A stretch of DNA of 64,000 nucleotides from Eledone cirrhosa (Eukaryota; Mollusca; Cephalopoda; Octopoda; Eledonidae): NCBI GenBank assembly GCA_964016885.1, contig OZ024747.1, forward strand, positions 9,030,783-9,094,782. Direction: 5' to 3'. Within the stretch, counting starts at the first letter, position 1. Every line of letters starts with the position of its first letter. The notes beneath the pieces were generated by a model. The model worked only from the letters and a program-made list of their open reading frames with translations, was not told where the DNA came from and did no database searches. The translations under genes and the position numbers were made by a program. Positions 11,252 through 21,230 of the stretch are shown piece after piece.

Positions 11252-12194
11252 GAATAATGCCTAATTAATAATTAAATAAAACAGTATAAACTGAATTCGG
11301 AAGTACTTGTAATTGTCTTAATTATGTTCCAACATTCCCCAAACGACCCACTTGCTGTTATTATTGCCACCTAACATTAAGTCAGTCCTAATAAAGTAGA
11401 CCTATCATCAAAAGCATTCTTGTCGTGACCATTGCGCCCTTTTTACGTGACTGCGTTATTTAATATCACCTCTCCTCTTTGTAAGACGGCGTATATGTAT
11501 GATTTTACGGAGCTTTTAGCTGTTATTTCTAGCAGGTAGGCCATATAGACCCGCCCTCGTCTGCCTCGTCAATAAATTACTTTTTTAGCAATGATCTAAC
11601 ATAACTATAATTCGAAGGCGTTCCAGCCATGGCCATCCTTGTATATCTAGGACTACATTTGTTCATTTTTTTTAAAAAGGCGGTTGAGTGTGAATGTAGG
11701 CAGATTTGGCTGTTATTTCTAGCTACGAAGAGGATCGTTCGCGGGTTCGACAGCAAGTTAGTAAATGTGCAGCGTCTTGGAACAACATACACATATGCAA
11801 ACACTCGCACTTAAACACGCACTATATAAGTAACATTTCCTAAATGCTACAGGTTAGAACTGTTCTGACGTGTTGTGTGTTCGGATATCCGGGTGCCTGT
11901 TTTAATAACGGAAAACAATTTGTCCGAAATTGCAACAAAACAATATTGTATGATTTTATTTATAAAAAGAAAGTTACTACAGTATCTGAGTAGATTTCAG
12001 CGAACATAAAAGCAAGAAGAAAAAAAAAATGATTGCCCACTTGGTGTCGTATTAACACGTTTATATTTATGTACACAGTGTCTTTCATTATAGTCTCGAT
12101 GGCGATCAAAGCCTTGTGAGTGAAAGGTTTTGGTTGGCGGAAACTGTGTAGAAGTCTGTTGGTGGTGGGGCAGTTTCTGTATTTGTTTGGTAGA
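11252..12194. other. No gene seen; two family X core motifs inside
   Basis: The interval holds the X motif at 11514-11534 (AGCTGTTATTTCTAGCA) and 11702-11724 (GATTTGGCTGTTATTTCTAG). It is otherwise unassigned. Confidence 0.55.
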
Positions 12195-12266
12195 CTTATT
12201 CCATCGTCCGGTTTAATACCACCGCTTGATCTTTTGGGTGTCTTTAGTGGAATCCACTGTCAATGG
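12195..12266 (+). repeat. Interspersed repeat family Y
   Basis: It shares CATCGTCCGGTTTAATACCA and TTTTGGGTGTCTTTAGTGG with copies at 18546, 55435, 57290 and 61590. The class is unknown. Confidence 0.65.
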
Positions 12267-12629
12267 CGGGTTAGGAAGGGGATGCCGACTGTGCAGTAGC
12301 TAGGGACCCACAATATTTGAAAGGTACCAAAATTAATTTTATTGTTTCCATGAATAAAGTCAATTTGACGCAAACGCCTCCTATTATTATCTCAGCCAGA
12401 GGCACCATACAAAACTAGTTCGTCCTTGTTTACTGTATTGCAATACTTCAGGTCAGACTCCGGTCGGAATATAACTTCATCCCTTCTTCCAACAAATTTT
12501 TGAGGCCTTGAAAATAGTGATGTTTGCTGCCCATCTTGCTCCGAGTTTAGTATTAAAAAAACATTGGAGATCGTGAAAATCTTATAAATGTGTATATGTC
12601 TTCTGTTGTCTCACGACAAACAAGGTATC

Positions 12630-12790
12630 AATGTTACCCAGGGTCAGTGCCTGGGTAGTTAACACTCTAGGTTACCCTCTTACAATGTGTGCCTGTGTAC
12701 TTAGCCCCCTTGGCTATCCCTGCAGTGTGTGCCTAGATAGCAACCCACTCTAGGCCTACAATGTGTGCCTAAGTAGTTAGCATATGCACT
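12630..12790 (+). repeat. Diverged tandem repeat, unit about 47-50 bp
   Basis: CAATGTGTGCCT or CAGTGTGTGCCT recurs three times, each followed by (A/G)(T/A)GTA(G/C)TTAGC-type sequence. The first unit reads GGTCAGTGCCTGGGTAGTTA. Confidence 0.7.
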
Positions 12791-12794
12791 GATT

Positions 12795-12905
12795 AATCAT
12801 CATCATCGTCTTTACATGTTTTTCCTTTTCATTATCATCGTTTAACGTAATTTTTCCACGCTAGCATGGGTTAGACGAGTTGCTCCATTGAGACAAGCCA
12901 GGTCA
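12795..12905 (+). repeat. CATCATC-led interspersed repeat, 5' part
   Basis: The segments TCATCATCATCGTCT, ATCATCGTTTAACGTAA, ACGCTAGCATGGGTTAGACG and TTGAGACAAGCCAGG match the beginning of a repeat very common in cephalopod sequence. This identification is from memory and unverified. Confidence 0.65.
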
Positions 12906-13254
12906 GTAACTACAAAAAGTGAAAGCAAATAATGAAGAAATATTTAATGTTTGATATAGTAAGAAAAGAGTCTTTATGTTTTGGACACTGGTTCTTCATT
13001 GGAAGATAGAATGAGAAATAAAAGATGAAATAGAAAGATAGAGGAAGAAGAAAAAGGAACGGAATAAACATTTTTTGAGAAAAAGCATGTGTGTGTTTAG
13101 TTAGCCATTTATATATATGTCTTGATGTATTGTCTGATGATTCTATGAGTACACAGATAAAACAACAGAGAAACAAAATTGAAATAATAAAAAAAATGCA
13201 TCTCTACTATGGTATTGGGTATTCATTCTCACAACCGTTAATACTAACCAGATA
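12906..13254. other. No gene seen
   Basis: Purine-rich AT-biased DNA. Short open frames only. Confidence 0.5.
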
Positions 13255-13605
13255 TATGACAATCGGTAGTGATGATCCCAATTTTCAAAAAGGGAGGTGA
13301 GAGATTGTTCCACTTACAGAGGGATCTCCTTGTTAAACCTCCCTGGTAAAGAGATGTAGAGAGATTGTCGAATCCAAGCTAGCTGATGAACAGTGCAACA
13401 CAGCCGACCAAATATTCACACTGCAACAGGTCTTTGAGAAATCGTGGGAGTATTGCCAAGAGGTATATTCTTGTTTTGTAAATCTTGAAAAGGCATATGA
13501 CCACATTGCTAGGGCCCTGCTGTGGAAGATTCTGCAGGAGTATGGGATCAATGGTGAACTTCTTGTTGCCCTGATGTCTCTATACAAACGCCCAAATATA
13601 TATAT
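13255..13605 (+). pseudogene. RTE-like LINE RT fragment
   Basis: The reading shows MIPIFKKG-like sequence, RGISLLNLPG, then ADQIFTLQQVFEKSWEY. It continues VNLEKAYDHIARALLWKILQ (RT block A region), then ELLVALMSLYKRP. It is clearly the same family as 7476-8860, better preserved, and ends in a TA tract. Confidence 0.85.
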
Positions 13606-13730
13606 AGATATATATTTGTATAATTAATCTGATTATGTGTTAGTTTAACACCAACTCTTCAGTATGCAGAGTAGAACACTCAACGAAGTCCACAAGAGGA
13701 TCTGTTAACTCCGGAGTAAATTTATAAGCC

Positions 13731-13869
13731 AGAGGCATAAGTCAACATTTCATAATTTACTTCTTTCATTACCATATGAAGAGGTCATAGCTGTTGAATT
13801 GTGGCTATCACCAAAATATATATAACGGTAATAAAAGAAGTAAATTATGAAATGTTGACTTATACCTCT
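13731..13869. repeat. Foldback: 43-bp inverted arms, 53-bp loop
   Basis: AGAGGCATAAGTCAACATTT at the left is mirrored by AAATGTTGACTTATACCTCT at the right, and the pairing continues through AATTTACTTCTTT and AAAGAAGTAAATT. Only about two mismatches are seen per arm. Confidence 0.85.
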
Positions 13870-13884
13870 TGTAAACCACCATCA

Positions 13885-14055
13885 TCATCATCATAATCAT
13901 ATGTCCACTCTTCATCTTATACTCAGTTTTTCTCTCAGCACATTATTATTGCAGATCCAATGGAGCATGCTCGCTTCATTTCTCTCCAACCTCAGCATAT
14001 CCTCTGCATTTACTTCCTATGTTTCACCTCCATGCAACAGTGAGGTGTCCTTCCT
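13885..14055 (-). pseudogene. LINE C-terminal fragment
   Basis: The minus strand reads LLHGGET, then AEDMLRLERNEASMLHWIC. This is the post-RT segment of the LINE family also seen at 60080-61190 (there RRLERNEVSML). Confidence 0.75.
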
Positions 14056-14535
14056 GTCATCAACAACCTTATATATATTACACTCAAGTCAGAGTTCTGT
14101 TTACCTGGAGTTTTGCCTCTATATTCACACTGTACTCTGTAGGAGTACACTAAATGACACTGAAGTCTACAGGAGTACACTGTTGTCTGTAGGAGTTTGG
14201 TATGATAACTGTGTGAATACACAAGTGAAATTCTAGAGTAACAAGACATTGACCTAATCTTAATAAGTATTTTCAATTTTTACTATGATATTCAGTACTC
14301 GATTCTAAACTTATATATATATATATATTGATTATTTATGTAAGTTCAGAATGACATCTATCTCTACATAATAATCAATATATATATTTTAAATATATTT
14401 AAAAAAAGCTAGGCAGATGTCTTAACTGAACAACATCTGTTCATTAAGTAATCCTGCTAACCTTTAATATAAATTTAACAAAGAATGAATTGTATTATTT
14501 ACAACATATGCATGTTGTTATGCCTGATATATAGA
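14056..14535. other. No gene seen; ACTC/AGGAGTACACT repeats
   Basis: A short tandem GTAGGAGTACACT motif recurs near 14140-14200. A TATA tract and short inverted TATATTGATTAT copies lie near 14320-14385. Confidence 0.5.
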
Positions 14536-14539
14536 GTAC

Positions 14540-14772
14540 ATATTTCCTGACCATATTTCTAATGAAATACACTATTTCAATTAATGAAGAATTTTGAAGG
14601 ATTTACTAAAATTATTAATTATTTCACTACTAAGATTGTAACTTAATGTAAGGTTCTTATATAAAATTATGTTGGAAGATTTCAATTTAAATAGGGACTC
14701 TTTAAAATGGGTGGTTTTGTTTCACAGAACCAGAGCTAGTTTTGACCAGGTTGGTATCAAAAGGGTTTTATA
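14540..14772 (+). mobile_element. TTAA-type MITE family 1, degenerate copy
   Basis: Diagnostic segments in order are CCATATTTCTAATGAAA, then GAAGAATTTTGAAGGATTTA. These are followed by TTCTTATATAAAATTATGTT, TTTCACAGAACCAGAGC and a right end GGTATCAAAAGGGTT. The left terminal TTAA is lost. Confidence 0.75.
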
Positions 14773-14781
14773 TATATATAG

Positions 14782-14996
14782 TCGATTGACTTTCGTCAAA
14801 TCGGACCGAGGAATCAATGTTTCTGTTGGTCTTTCCAATTGCTAATACTTTTTATCGGTCGCAACTCCAGGTAGAAGGAACAACGTGAAATAAAGTGTCT
14901 TGCTCAAGGACATAACGCATCGCCCGATCCAGGAATCGAACTCAAAACTTCACGATTGTGAACCCAATTCTCTTACCACTCAGCCATGCGCCTTCA
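14782..14996 (-). mobile_element. tRNA-derived SINE (family 3), full length
   Basis: On the minus strand the head has a near-perfect A box (TGGCTGAGTGG) and a B box (GAGTTCGATTCC). The body TTGAGCAAGACACTTTATTT follows, then CTACCTGGAGTTGCGACCG. A nearly identical copy lies at 20943-21153. The internal pol III promoter looks intact. Confidence 0.9.
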
Positions 14997-15769
14997 CTAA
15001 GGGTTTTTTGTTAATAAATACAACTAATAAAATTGTAGGTGGAGTTTGAAGAAGTTTTTGTTGACTAGTGAGTATCTGAAAGTTCTTTGGAACTAAGGGA
15101 ATGTCACTACAGACACAGGGACATATTATTGATAAGGCTGACTTGGCTGACGGCTAGGAGACCTGCAGAATATACAGGTCTGTCAATTTATATATTTTTA
15201 AATTTCTTTTTTTTGTTGTTGTGGGGTGAAAGATTGAAGTGCCATAAGGTATCCAAAATACCCAAAAGGCTAGCTGCCTGGCCATGGTTTGATATGTCCT
15301 AGCACAGGTATCCCCATACATATCCAAACTGACATCCAGGACTGACTGGGCTGTAGCCAAGGGGCTCCAAATTATAAGGTATGCCAGGGTCCCCAAATTA
15401 TTATAATATATGGTCCCAGATTATGCTATTCCTCAGAGATAATTCAATTTAACTTGAAGTAATGTGTTCTTTTCCTTGCTTTGTAAACATTCTATCTGTT
15501 TTTTTTTCATTTTATATTTATTATTTAGTGGTGTATCTGTTACACTTAAGACGTTATTTATTATATGGAGGTGTGTTGGTTGCACTTAAGTTTCAATTCA
15601 CCTCCAAAATTTGGATTTACATTAATTAATTTTTTTTTTCTTTTCAGAACTGTTCTTCTTAGATATCAAGATTGATGAAAAGGGAAGAAATCCTTAAAAC
15701 TGAGAATTATATTTCTCTTGGCATTCAGTTAGCATTGTTTGGCATTCAAATACAAAGAAGAAGAACAAC
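14997..15769. other. No gene seen
   Basis: Mixed DNA with poly-T tracts. No recognised element. Confidence 0.5.
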
Positions 15770-15935
15770 AATAATTGTTTCTAACGTTCGCATAAGGACA
15801 GTAATTTGAAGGAAGAGGAAAGTTAATTATATCGACCCCAGAATTTAACTTGTACTTTATTTTATTGACCCTGGAAGTATGAAAGGCAGAGTTGACCTCA
15901 GCAGGATTTGAACTCAAAACGTAAAGAACAGGAAC
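15770..15935 (-). mobile_element. OR-like SINE, long subfamily
   Basis: On the minus strand it reads TTTGAGTTCAAATCCTGC, then TCAACTCTGCCTTTCATACT and a TAAAATAAAGTACAAG stretch, then the extra CTGGGGTCGATATAATTAAC segment found only in the older subfamily. Confidence 0.8.
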
Positions 15936-16084
15936 CCTAACCCTAACAATTTTGCCAATAATTAGGGTCTGAAGAAGGAAATAATTCCTGTAGTAAAAGG
16001 TGCCTTGGGAATGATAAAAGAAAAATGCTGACAAATACATAAACAATATCCCAGGACTTATATATACAACATAGAGAAGATAAT

Positions 16085-16190
16085 TGTTTCTACTTTAGGC
16101 ACAAGGCCAGCAATTGCCCAGTGCATTACTGGTACTTTATTTTATCGACCCCGTAAGGATGAAAGGCAAAGTCAACCTCGGCGGGATTTG
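16085..16190 (-). mobile_element. Young OR-like SINE, 5'-truncated, 17-bp target duplication
   Basis: The minus-strand sequence matches the copies at 20118 and 32831 almost exactly from the T-arm to the tail. It is flanked by identical 17-bp copies of AACATAGAGAAGATAAT (16068-16084 and 16191-16207). It lies about 180 bp upstream of the first zinc-finger coding exon. Confidence 0.9.
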
Positions 16191-16207
16191 AACATAGAGA
16201 AGATAAT

Positions 16208-16361
16208 ATTACCAGGCTAGTACACACATTATGTAGAGTACTTTCAACATTATAGAAACATCAACACCAAACAAATAACACTGCACATACCCAAGGACCA
16301 CAAAGCTGTGTTCGGTAATGCAGTGATAGCATGCAATAGAATTTGAAGATTTACTGTTTTA
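16208..16361. other. 5' flank of first zinc-finger gene
   Basis: A short mixed-sequence interval, likely intron or 5' untranslated DNA. No promoter element is identified with confidence. Confidence 0.4.
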
Positions 16362-16372
16362 TTTTTATGTAG
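16355..16372 (+). promoter_or_regulatory. Candidate splice acceptor
   Basis: TTTTATTTTTATGTAG is a pyrimidine-rich tract ending in AG 17 bases before the ATG. It would make the coding region one exon preceded by a non-coding 5' exon. This is a prediction from sequence only. Confidence 0.45.
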
Positions 16373-16389
16373 TATTCAATTAAGATAAG

Positions 16390-17604
16390 ATGGATTGCCA
16401 TAAGTCTGTCCATAACAACAACTTTTGCCACAAACAACAGTCTTGTCTACAAGGACAGACGGTTATACCAATGATGGCTGTTTCTCCGACTGTTACTAAT
16501 GGAAATTGCTTTATACAACAACATCAACATCAGCAGCAACATCAACATCAACAGCAACAACCTTGTCAACAACAACAACAACCACATATTTTGCATACAG
16601 ATGTTAAAATGTTCAATCAAATTATCAATTGTGATGGAAGTTTGTCCACCAACTCTCAAAATTCACAAAGCAGTGACAAAGATACTTGTTGTAGAAGCTG
16701 CTCTTGTGCTAACAGTGTGTGCAACACAGACAATTGCACTGAGATGAGCAATTGCAGTAGCAGTTGCAGCAATATGATGGGTTGCACTGAAGCTTGCACT
16801 GAAAGCCTTAGCATGTTTTCTGCAGAAGACAGTGATGCCAACAAACGGTTCCAGTGTGATTTATGCAGCAAAAAATTCACACGGCGTGACACTTTACAGA
16901 TACATCGTAGAGTACACACTGGCGAAAGGCCATTCAAGTGTGATGTTTGTCCAAAGTCATTTGCACAGCGTGACAAACTTCAAATACATAGGCGTATCCA
17001 TACAGGAGAGAAGCCGTACCAGTGTAGCTTTTGTCCCAAAAATTTTGCTCGAAGAGATACCTTGAAAATTCACCTGCGAACCCACACTGGAGAACGACCG
17101 TTTTATTGTGAGGTTTGTGAAAAATGTTTTGCACAAAGAGACCAACTGCACATTCATAAACGCACTCACACTGGAGAGAAACCTTTCCAATGTGACATCT
17201 GCATTCAACGGTTTGCTAGACGAGACACATTGCAGATTCATCGTAGAATCCATACAGGCGAGAAACCATTTCGCTGTGAAGTTTGTGGCAAGCTCTTTGC
17301 CCAGACAGGGAAACTTCAACGGCACAAGCGAACTCACAAACAGCAAGAGATAGTGAAAGTTAACTTTGGTTCCTCTGTTCCACCTCTAATGCTGCCTTGT
17401 AACACATGTCCTGATGTGAAGGAAGAACAAACAGAGTGTACACCAGAAGCTATTGGTTATGCAAAAGGGGATAATTTGCAAATGGCAGCTACTGAGAACC
17501 CTAACAGGGAATGCAATAATAAAGAATATATTTCAAAGGAGTATTCAACTGTAAACAGTAATCTTTGGCAATCGCTTACTTCAACAATCATTACACCATC
17601 ATGA
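16390..17604 (+). CDS. C2H2 zinc-finger protein, six fingers, Cys-rich N-terminal module
   Basis: This is a 404-aa probable nuclear DNA-binding regulator encoded in one exon. The start is supported by an in-frame TAA nine bases upstream and an AAGATGG context. Residues 43-66 are Gln/His-rich. Residues 99-136 hold ten cysteines in about 38 residues. Six canonical C2H2 fingers occupy 154-176, 182-204, 210-232, 238-260, 266-288 and 294-316, each CX2CX12HX3H, joined by TGERP or TGEKP linkers. Recognition helices alternate between RRDTL and AQRDK/Q types. The C-terminal 88 residues contain CNTC and a VKEE motif that fits a SUMO-acceptor consensus at K344. No KRAB, BTB or SCAN domain is visible. 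Target genes are unknown. Tandem finger genes of this kind are strongly expanded in octopus. Confidence in the coding call is high; function beyond DNA binding is inference. Confidence 0.95.
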   Translation: MDCHKSVHNNNFCHKQQSCLQGQTVIPMMAVSPTVTNGNCFIQQHQHQQQHQHQQQQPCQQQQQPHILHTDVKMFNQIINCDGSLSTNSQNSQSSDKDTCCRSCSCANSVCNTDNCTEMSNCSSSCSNMMGCTEACTESLSMFSAEDSDANKRFQCDLCSKKFTRRDTLQIHRRVHTGERPFKCDVCPKSFAQRDKLQIHRRIHTGEKPYQCSFCPKNFARRDTLKIHLRTHTGERPFYCEVCEKCFAQRDQLHIHKRTHTGEKPFQCDICIQRFARRDTLQIHRRIHTGEKPFRCEVCGKLFAQTGKLQRHKRTHKQQEIVKVNFGSSVPPLMLPCNTCPDVKEEQTECTPEAIGYAKGDNLQMAATENPNRECNNKEYISKEYSTVNSNLWQSLTSTIITPS

Positions 17605-18245
17605 AAAACATAGATGGTATTGGTGGAATAATGGTGGTACTATTACTACTACTTCTGGTGATGGGATTAGAATTGTGATGGTGATGGCCGTAGTGAAGAA
17701 ACTGATTTTTCTTTTTTAAAACGTTGCCTGTTTATAAATGTTTTCATTTTTTTTAAAATTAGAAATGTAATTTTCAATTGCTGTTTTAAATGTTTAAAAT
17801 ATATTTTATATGATTTTAGAGGTTACAAGAAAAATTACAAAAATTGAAAAAAAAAAAAATGGAATATTGTTAAAAAATAATGTTTGATAAGTTTATTCTC
17901 CAAATTGTAGCGGAAATAAGGAGTAAGAACTTGTCAGTTTGATAGAATATTACTGGTGCATAACTCAAGATATTGATCTATCTTGTCTGGTCACTGGTGC
18001 TCTGTCCTCAACCCCACATATATACATGCAATCACTTAACCCTCCCATCATCATCTTCCTAGTAGATACAATGACAAGGTATACTTTGTAGCTCTAAGTA
18101 TCATGGTTGCTACATGATTGATAAGTGTTTTGTTATCTTGTAGAGCTTAGCTCAAATCCTCATAATGGCTTAGAGAAGAGACAACAAAGAACCATTCGCA
18201 TTACTTGTATGTGTTTCAAAGATCCCTTGAGATCTATCTATAGAG
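17605..18245. other. 3' flank of first zinc-finger gene
   Basis: Starts with a GGTGGT/ACTACTACT-rich stretch, then is AT-rich with a poly-A tract near 17848. I find no perfect AATAAA close to the stop, so the 3' end is not defined. Confidence 0.5.
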
Positions 18246-18515
18246 TAATGGTTCCCAACATGGGATCTGCAAAGTTAGTGCCAGAGGTTCATGAGCTAAG
18301 TTCAAAATTTCAAGTACTTTGTTAAAAACATAATATACATATAATATATACACACTATTGGGTATCCATTCTTATCTAAGTATAACAAATTTTCTCTTTC
18401 CTTTGTTATTCTTTCCATTAAACAATCAGGGAGGAAAGTAATTGTAGGGAGGGTCTGTAGGAAAATTCATTTAAATAAAAGGGGTCTTTGTTAGTGGAAA
18501 ATTTTGGAGCCACTG
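18246..18515. mobile_element. hAT-like non-autonomous element
   Basis: The ends TAATGGTTCCCAAC and GGAGCCACTG are imperfect inverted repeats of the hAT CAGTGGTT-type. Flanks CTATAGAG and CTCTTGAG are a weak 8-bp duplication. The interior (GGGAGGGTCTGTAGG, AAATAAAAGGGGTC) is inverted relative to the copy at 48403-48829. Confidence 0.65.
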
Positions 18516-18545
18516 CTCTTGAGAAACAGTTGACACTCTAGTAGT

Positions 18546-18660
18546 CTTAATCCATCATCTGGTTTAACACCACTACCTGTCTATTGGGTGCCTTTGATAG
18601 AGTTTACTATGTTGCAAGGATCTGACCCAGATATCTGGTTCGGAGATAACCCCCACACCC
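18546..18660 (+). repeat. Interspersed repeat family Y
   Basis: Contains ATCATCTGGTTTAACACCAC, TATTGGGTGCCTTTGATAG and GTTGCAAGGATCTGAC, as in the other Y copies. Confidence 0.7.
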
Positions 18661-19499
18661 CTCAGCAGTCTTGGTGTGTCTGAAAAAATAAAGTATTATG
18701 GGTAATAGGTTACTCATTTTAAAAATAGAAACCAAGACAATTTCTTTCATTTTTAAGGTTATAAGAATGTATTCCTTCTTTTCTTTAAAAAAAAAAATAG
18801 ACAATTTCTAAGATTTTATCGGAAAACTAAAAAATGAAATTATCTCTAAGATCCTTCAGCTATAATTTCTGTTATTTGTTTCTGCTAAATATTCCTCTCA
18901 TTATTTCCAGCAAGAAACAAAATAAGGTTCAGCACAAACAAACATACAATCGAGAATTTTCTTTTTTGTTAATTAGTATGGGGCCAAATTTATGAAAGAA
19001 AGAAGATAATTCACTGGGTTTTTTTTAATGATGATAAACATTTAAAAGAGTTTTGATTGCAGAAATATTATAATATCCTTGTTAATCTTTCTTAATTTAT
19101 CTTTAGTTCGTCAGTAGAATATTACATGGAACCATGGGTGTTACGGCTGTTAGAGCTCTCCACCTGCCTAACTTTTCATTGAAAAGAAATAATAGTGAGG
19201 TTGAGTGTAAAATAATGTTTTGGTATTTTAACATTTATATATATATATACAAATAGAAAGAGAGAAAAATAGGAAAAAAAGAGGGAGGAAAGGGGAAAAC
19301 TCTCCACCCCTTTTTTTTTGTGGTATATCTCTGCTATGCCTTGTGGACAAGAAGGCAAAAGTACTGCTGTGGAGAACAGCCAGCAATGCCTGCTGCATCA
19401 GCCATTTCACCTTATGGGTTTCTTCTTCAGACCTTGATGCCCTCTTATCAATTTTGCAAAAGAAAAGGACAATCTGGGAACCAAGAATACCAAATGTGT
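18661..19499. other. No gene seen
   Basis: AT-rich DNA with homopolymer runs near 18787, 19019 and 19310. No element is recognised. Confidence 0.5.
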
Positions 19500-19795
19500 T
19501 GTGGGTAACTGGCACAAAAAGGAAACATTCATCTAATGCCTGGTATTTAATTATCTTCCACTCTTTTGTGGTAGTTCAGAGACCAAAAAATACCAGAGAT
19601 CTTACAAAGATCTCACAGAGGTCTCAATGGTAAACAGTACAAAAAGGAAATGATTAATCAAAGCCTGGTACTTAGTGATCTTTCACTTCTCTGTGGCAGT
19701 CTAGGGACTAAAGACACCAGAGGTCTCGATAGTGACCAACACAATAAGGAAACAGTTAAAACTTGGTATTTAGTTATCTTCCTCTCCTGTTAACA
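19500..19795 (+). repeat. Tandem repeat, unit about 115-123 bp, about 2.5 copies
   Basis: ACAAAAAGGAAAC...GCCTGGTATTTAATTATCTT recurs as GTACAAAAAGGAAATGATTA plus GCCTGGTACTTAGTGATCTT, and again from 19740. Each unit includes a CCAGAG...TCTCA...AGGTCTC segment. Confidence 0.75.
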
Positions 19796-19869
19796 TATTT
19801 GGCATCATCTAGATATTATATGGTTCATACAAGCACAATCTTTTTTTTTTGTTTTTGTACACTACATTT

Positions 19870-19995
19870 GATTCCTCTTCTACCTAGTTTTTCTCTCAGC
19901 TTGTCCATGCTTGTTCATCCTTGCTTCATTTCTCTCCAGCCTCCACATGTCCACTGCTTTTACTGCCTATGTTTCACTTACATGCAACATCATAC
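19870..19995 (-). pseudogene. LINE C-terminal fragment
   Basis: It is similar to the minus-strand LINE piece at 13885-14055: ATTTCTCTCCAGCCTC, then TTTACTGCCTATGTTTCACT. The minus strand reads a decayed RLERNE segment. Confidence 0.6.
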
Positions 19996-20117
19996 TTTGC
20001 CCTGTTATTTATATTGATATTCATATGTATGGAAAGTGCATGATTGTTCTTATGTATGGTGAGAGTCCCCTTGTTAGCTGAGAAGGATATCCAGCTGGTG
20101 ATGAACACCTTGCCATT

Positions 20118-20305
20118 GTGGATTGGCAGTATCGGTAGAGGGTCGGACGCCATGCTTTCCAGCATAGTTACGTCCCTTTACGATCTGAGTTCAAATCCCG
20201 CCGAGGTTGACTTTGCCTTTCATCCTTACGGGGTCGATAAAATAAAGTACCAGTAATGCACTGGGTAATTGCTGGCCTTGTGCCAAAAGTAGAAACAATT
20301 ATTTG
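20118..20305 (+). mobile_element. Young OR-like SINE, full length
   Basis: The tRNA-like head GTGGATTGGCAGTATCGG and B box GAGTTCAAATCCCG are followed by CTTTGCCTTTCATCCTTACG, CGATAAAATAAAGTACCAG and a GCTGGCCTTGTGCC tail. By eye it differs from the 32831 copy at only two or three positions, so it inserted recently. Confidence 0.92.
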
Positions 20306-20439
20306 AGTTTAGACCTATTGTAAATACTGGTCGAAGCAGTTAATGAATTCCAGATTAAGGTTTTGTGTAGCTATACATTTCCTTTATCTACAGATAAAAT
20401 TAAACTCAGGACTGCAAGTTCAGAAACAACTTGTCAATT

Positions 20440-20730
20440 CTACTGTATTATTGAAAGCGTTTGGCACAACATTGTAAGGCTGTGAGTTTGATTTCCTGTG
20501 GCACATTGTGCCTTTCAGCAAGACACTTTATTTCATGTTGCTCCAGTCCACTCAGCTAGCAGAAATGAGTTACACCTGTAGTTCCAAAAGCCAGCCTTGT
20601 TACATACTGTGTTATGCCGAATCACCCTGAAGTACTCGTGTCTGCGACATGCTCAATAATTTCACAAGTTCCATTGTTTGAACACTGAACATCATAAGCA
20701 TCAGCGGTCCAACTCAATCACATAGCCACA
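20440..20730 (+). mobile_element. tRNA-derived SINE (family 2)
   Basis: It has GTAAGGCTGTGAGTTTGATT in the head, CAAGACACTTTATTTC, TTGCTCCAGTCCACTC, and CCAGCCTTGTTACATACTG in the body. It ends near CATTGTTTGAACACTG. Confidence 0.8.
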
Positions 20731-20889
20731 ACCTAGTGTTATAAATTTGTCTTATCCTGCATTCCTGTATTACATATTTAGTTATTAAACTGTGTCATTT
20801 GATAGAGAAGTATTTTAGGCCAGGAACAGGATATGAACTGGCAACCTCCTGGTTTGTTTGGCACTCTATTGACTTGGCTGCCTACACTG

Positions 20890-20891
20890 TT

Positions 20892-20928
<37 letters not shown>

Positions 20929-20940
20929 ATATATATTTTA
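20890..20940. repeat. (TA)n microsatellite
   Basis: A TA run directly abutting a SINE end. Confidence 0.95.
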
Positions 20941-20942
20941 AA

Positions 20943-21153
20943 CGATCGACTTTCGTCAAATCGGACCGACGAAACAATGTTTCCGTTGGTCTTTCCAATT
21001 GCTAATACTATCTATCGGTCGCAACTCCAGGTAGAAGGAGCAACGTGAAATAAAGTGTCTTGCTCAAGGACATAACGCATCGCCCTGTCCAGGAATCGAA
21101 CTCACAACCTTACGATTGCGAATCCAATTCTCTAACCACTCAGCCACATGCCT
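20943..21153 (-). mobile_element. tRNA-derived SINE (family 3), full length
   Basis: It is about 90% identical by eye to 14782-14996. On the minus strand the A box is TGGCTGAGTGG and the B box is GAGTTCGATTCC. It is bounded on both sides by TA microsatellites. Confidence 0.9.
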
Positions 21154-21157
21154 TCAC

Positions 21158-21191
<34 letters not shown>

Positions 21192-21230
21192 ATATATATA
21201 CATATATATGTGTATATATATATATATAAC
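21154..21230. repeat. (TA)n microsatellite
   Basis: TA run with sparse substitutions. Confidence 0.95.

Noticed and set aside
14782..21153. Possible tRNA genes on the minus strand
   Set aside because: A and B boxes are present, but the sequence continues into a shared body and is repeated; these are SINE heads, and no cloverleaf acceptor stem closes.
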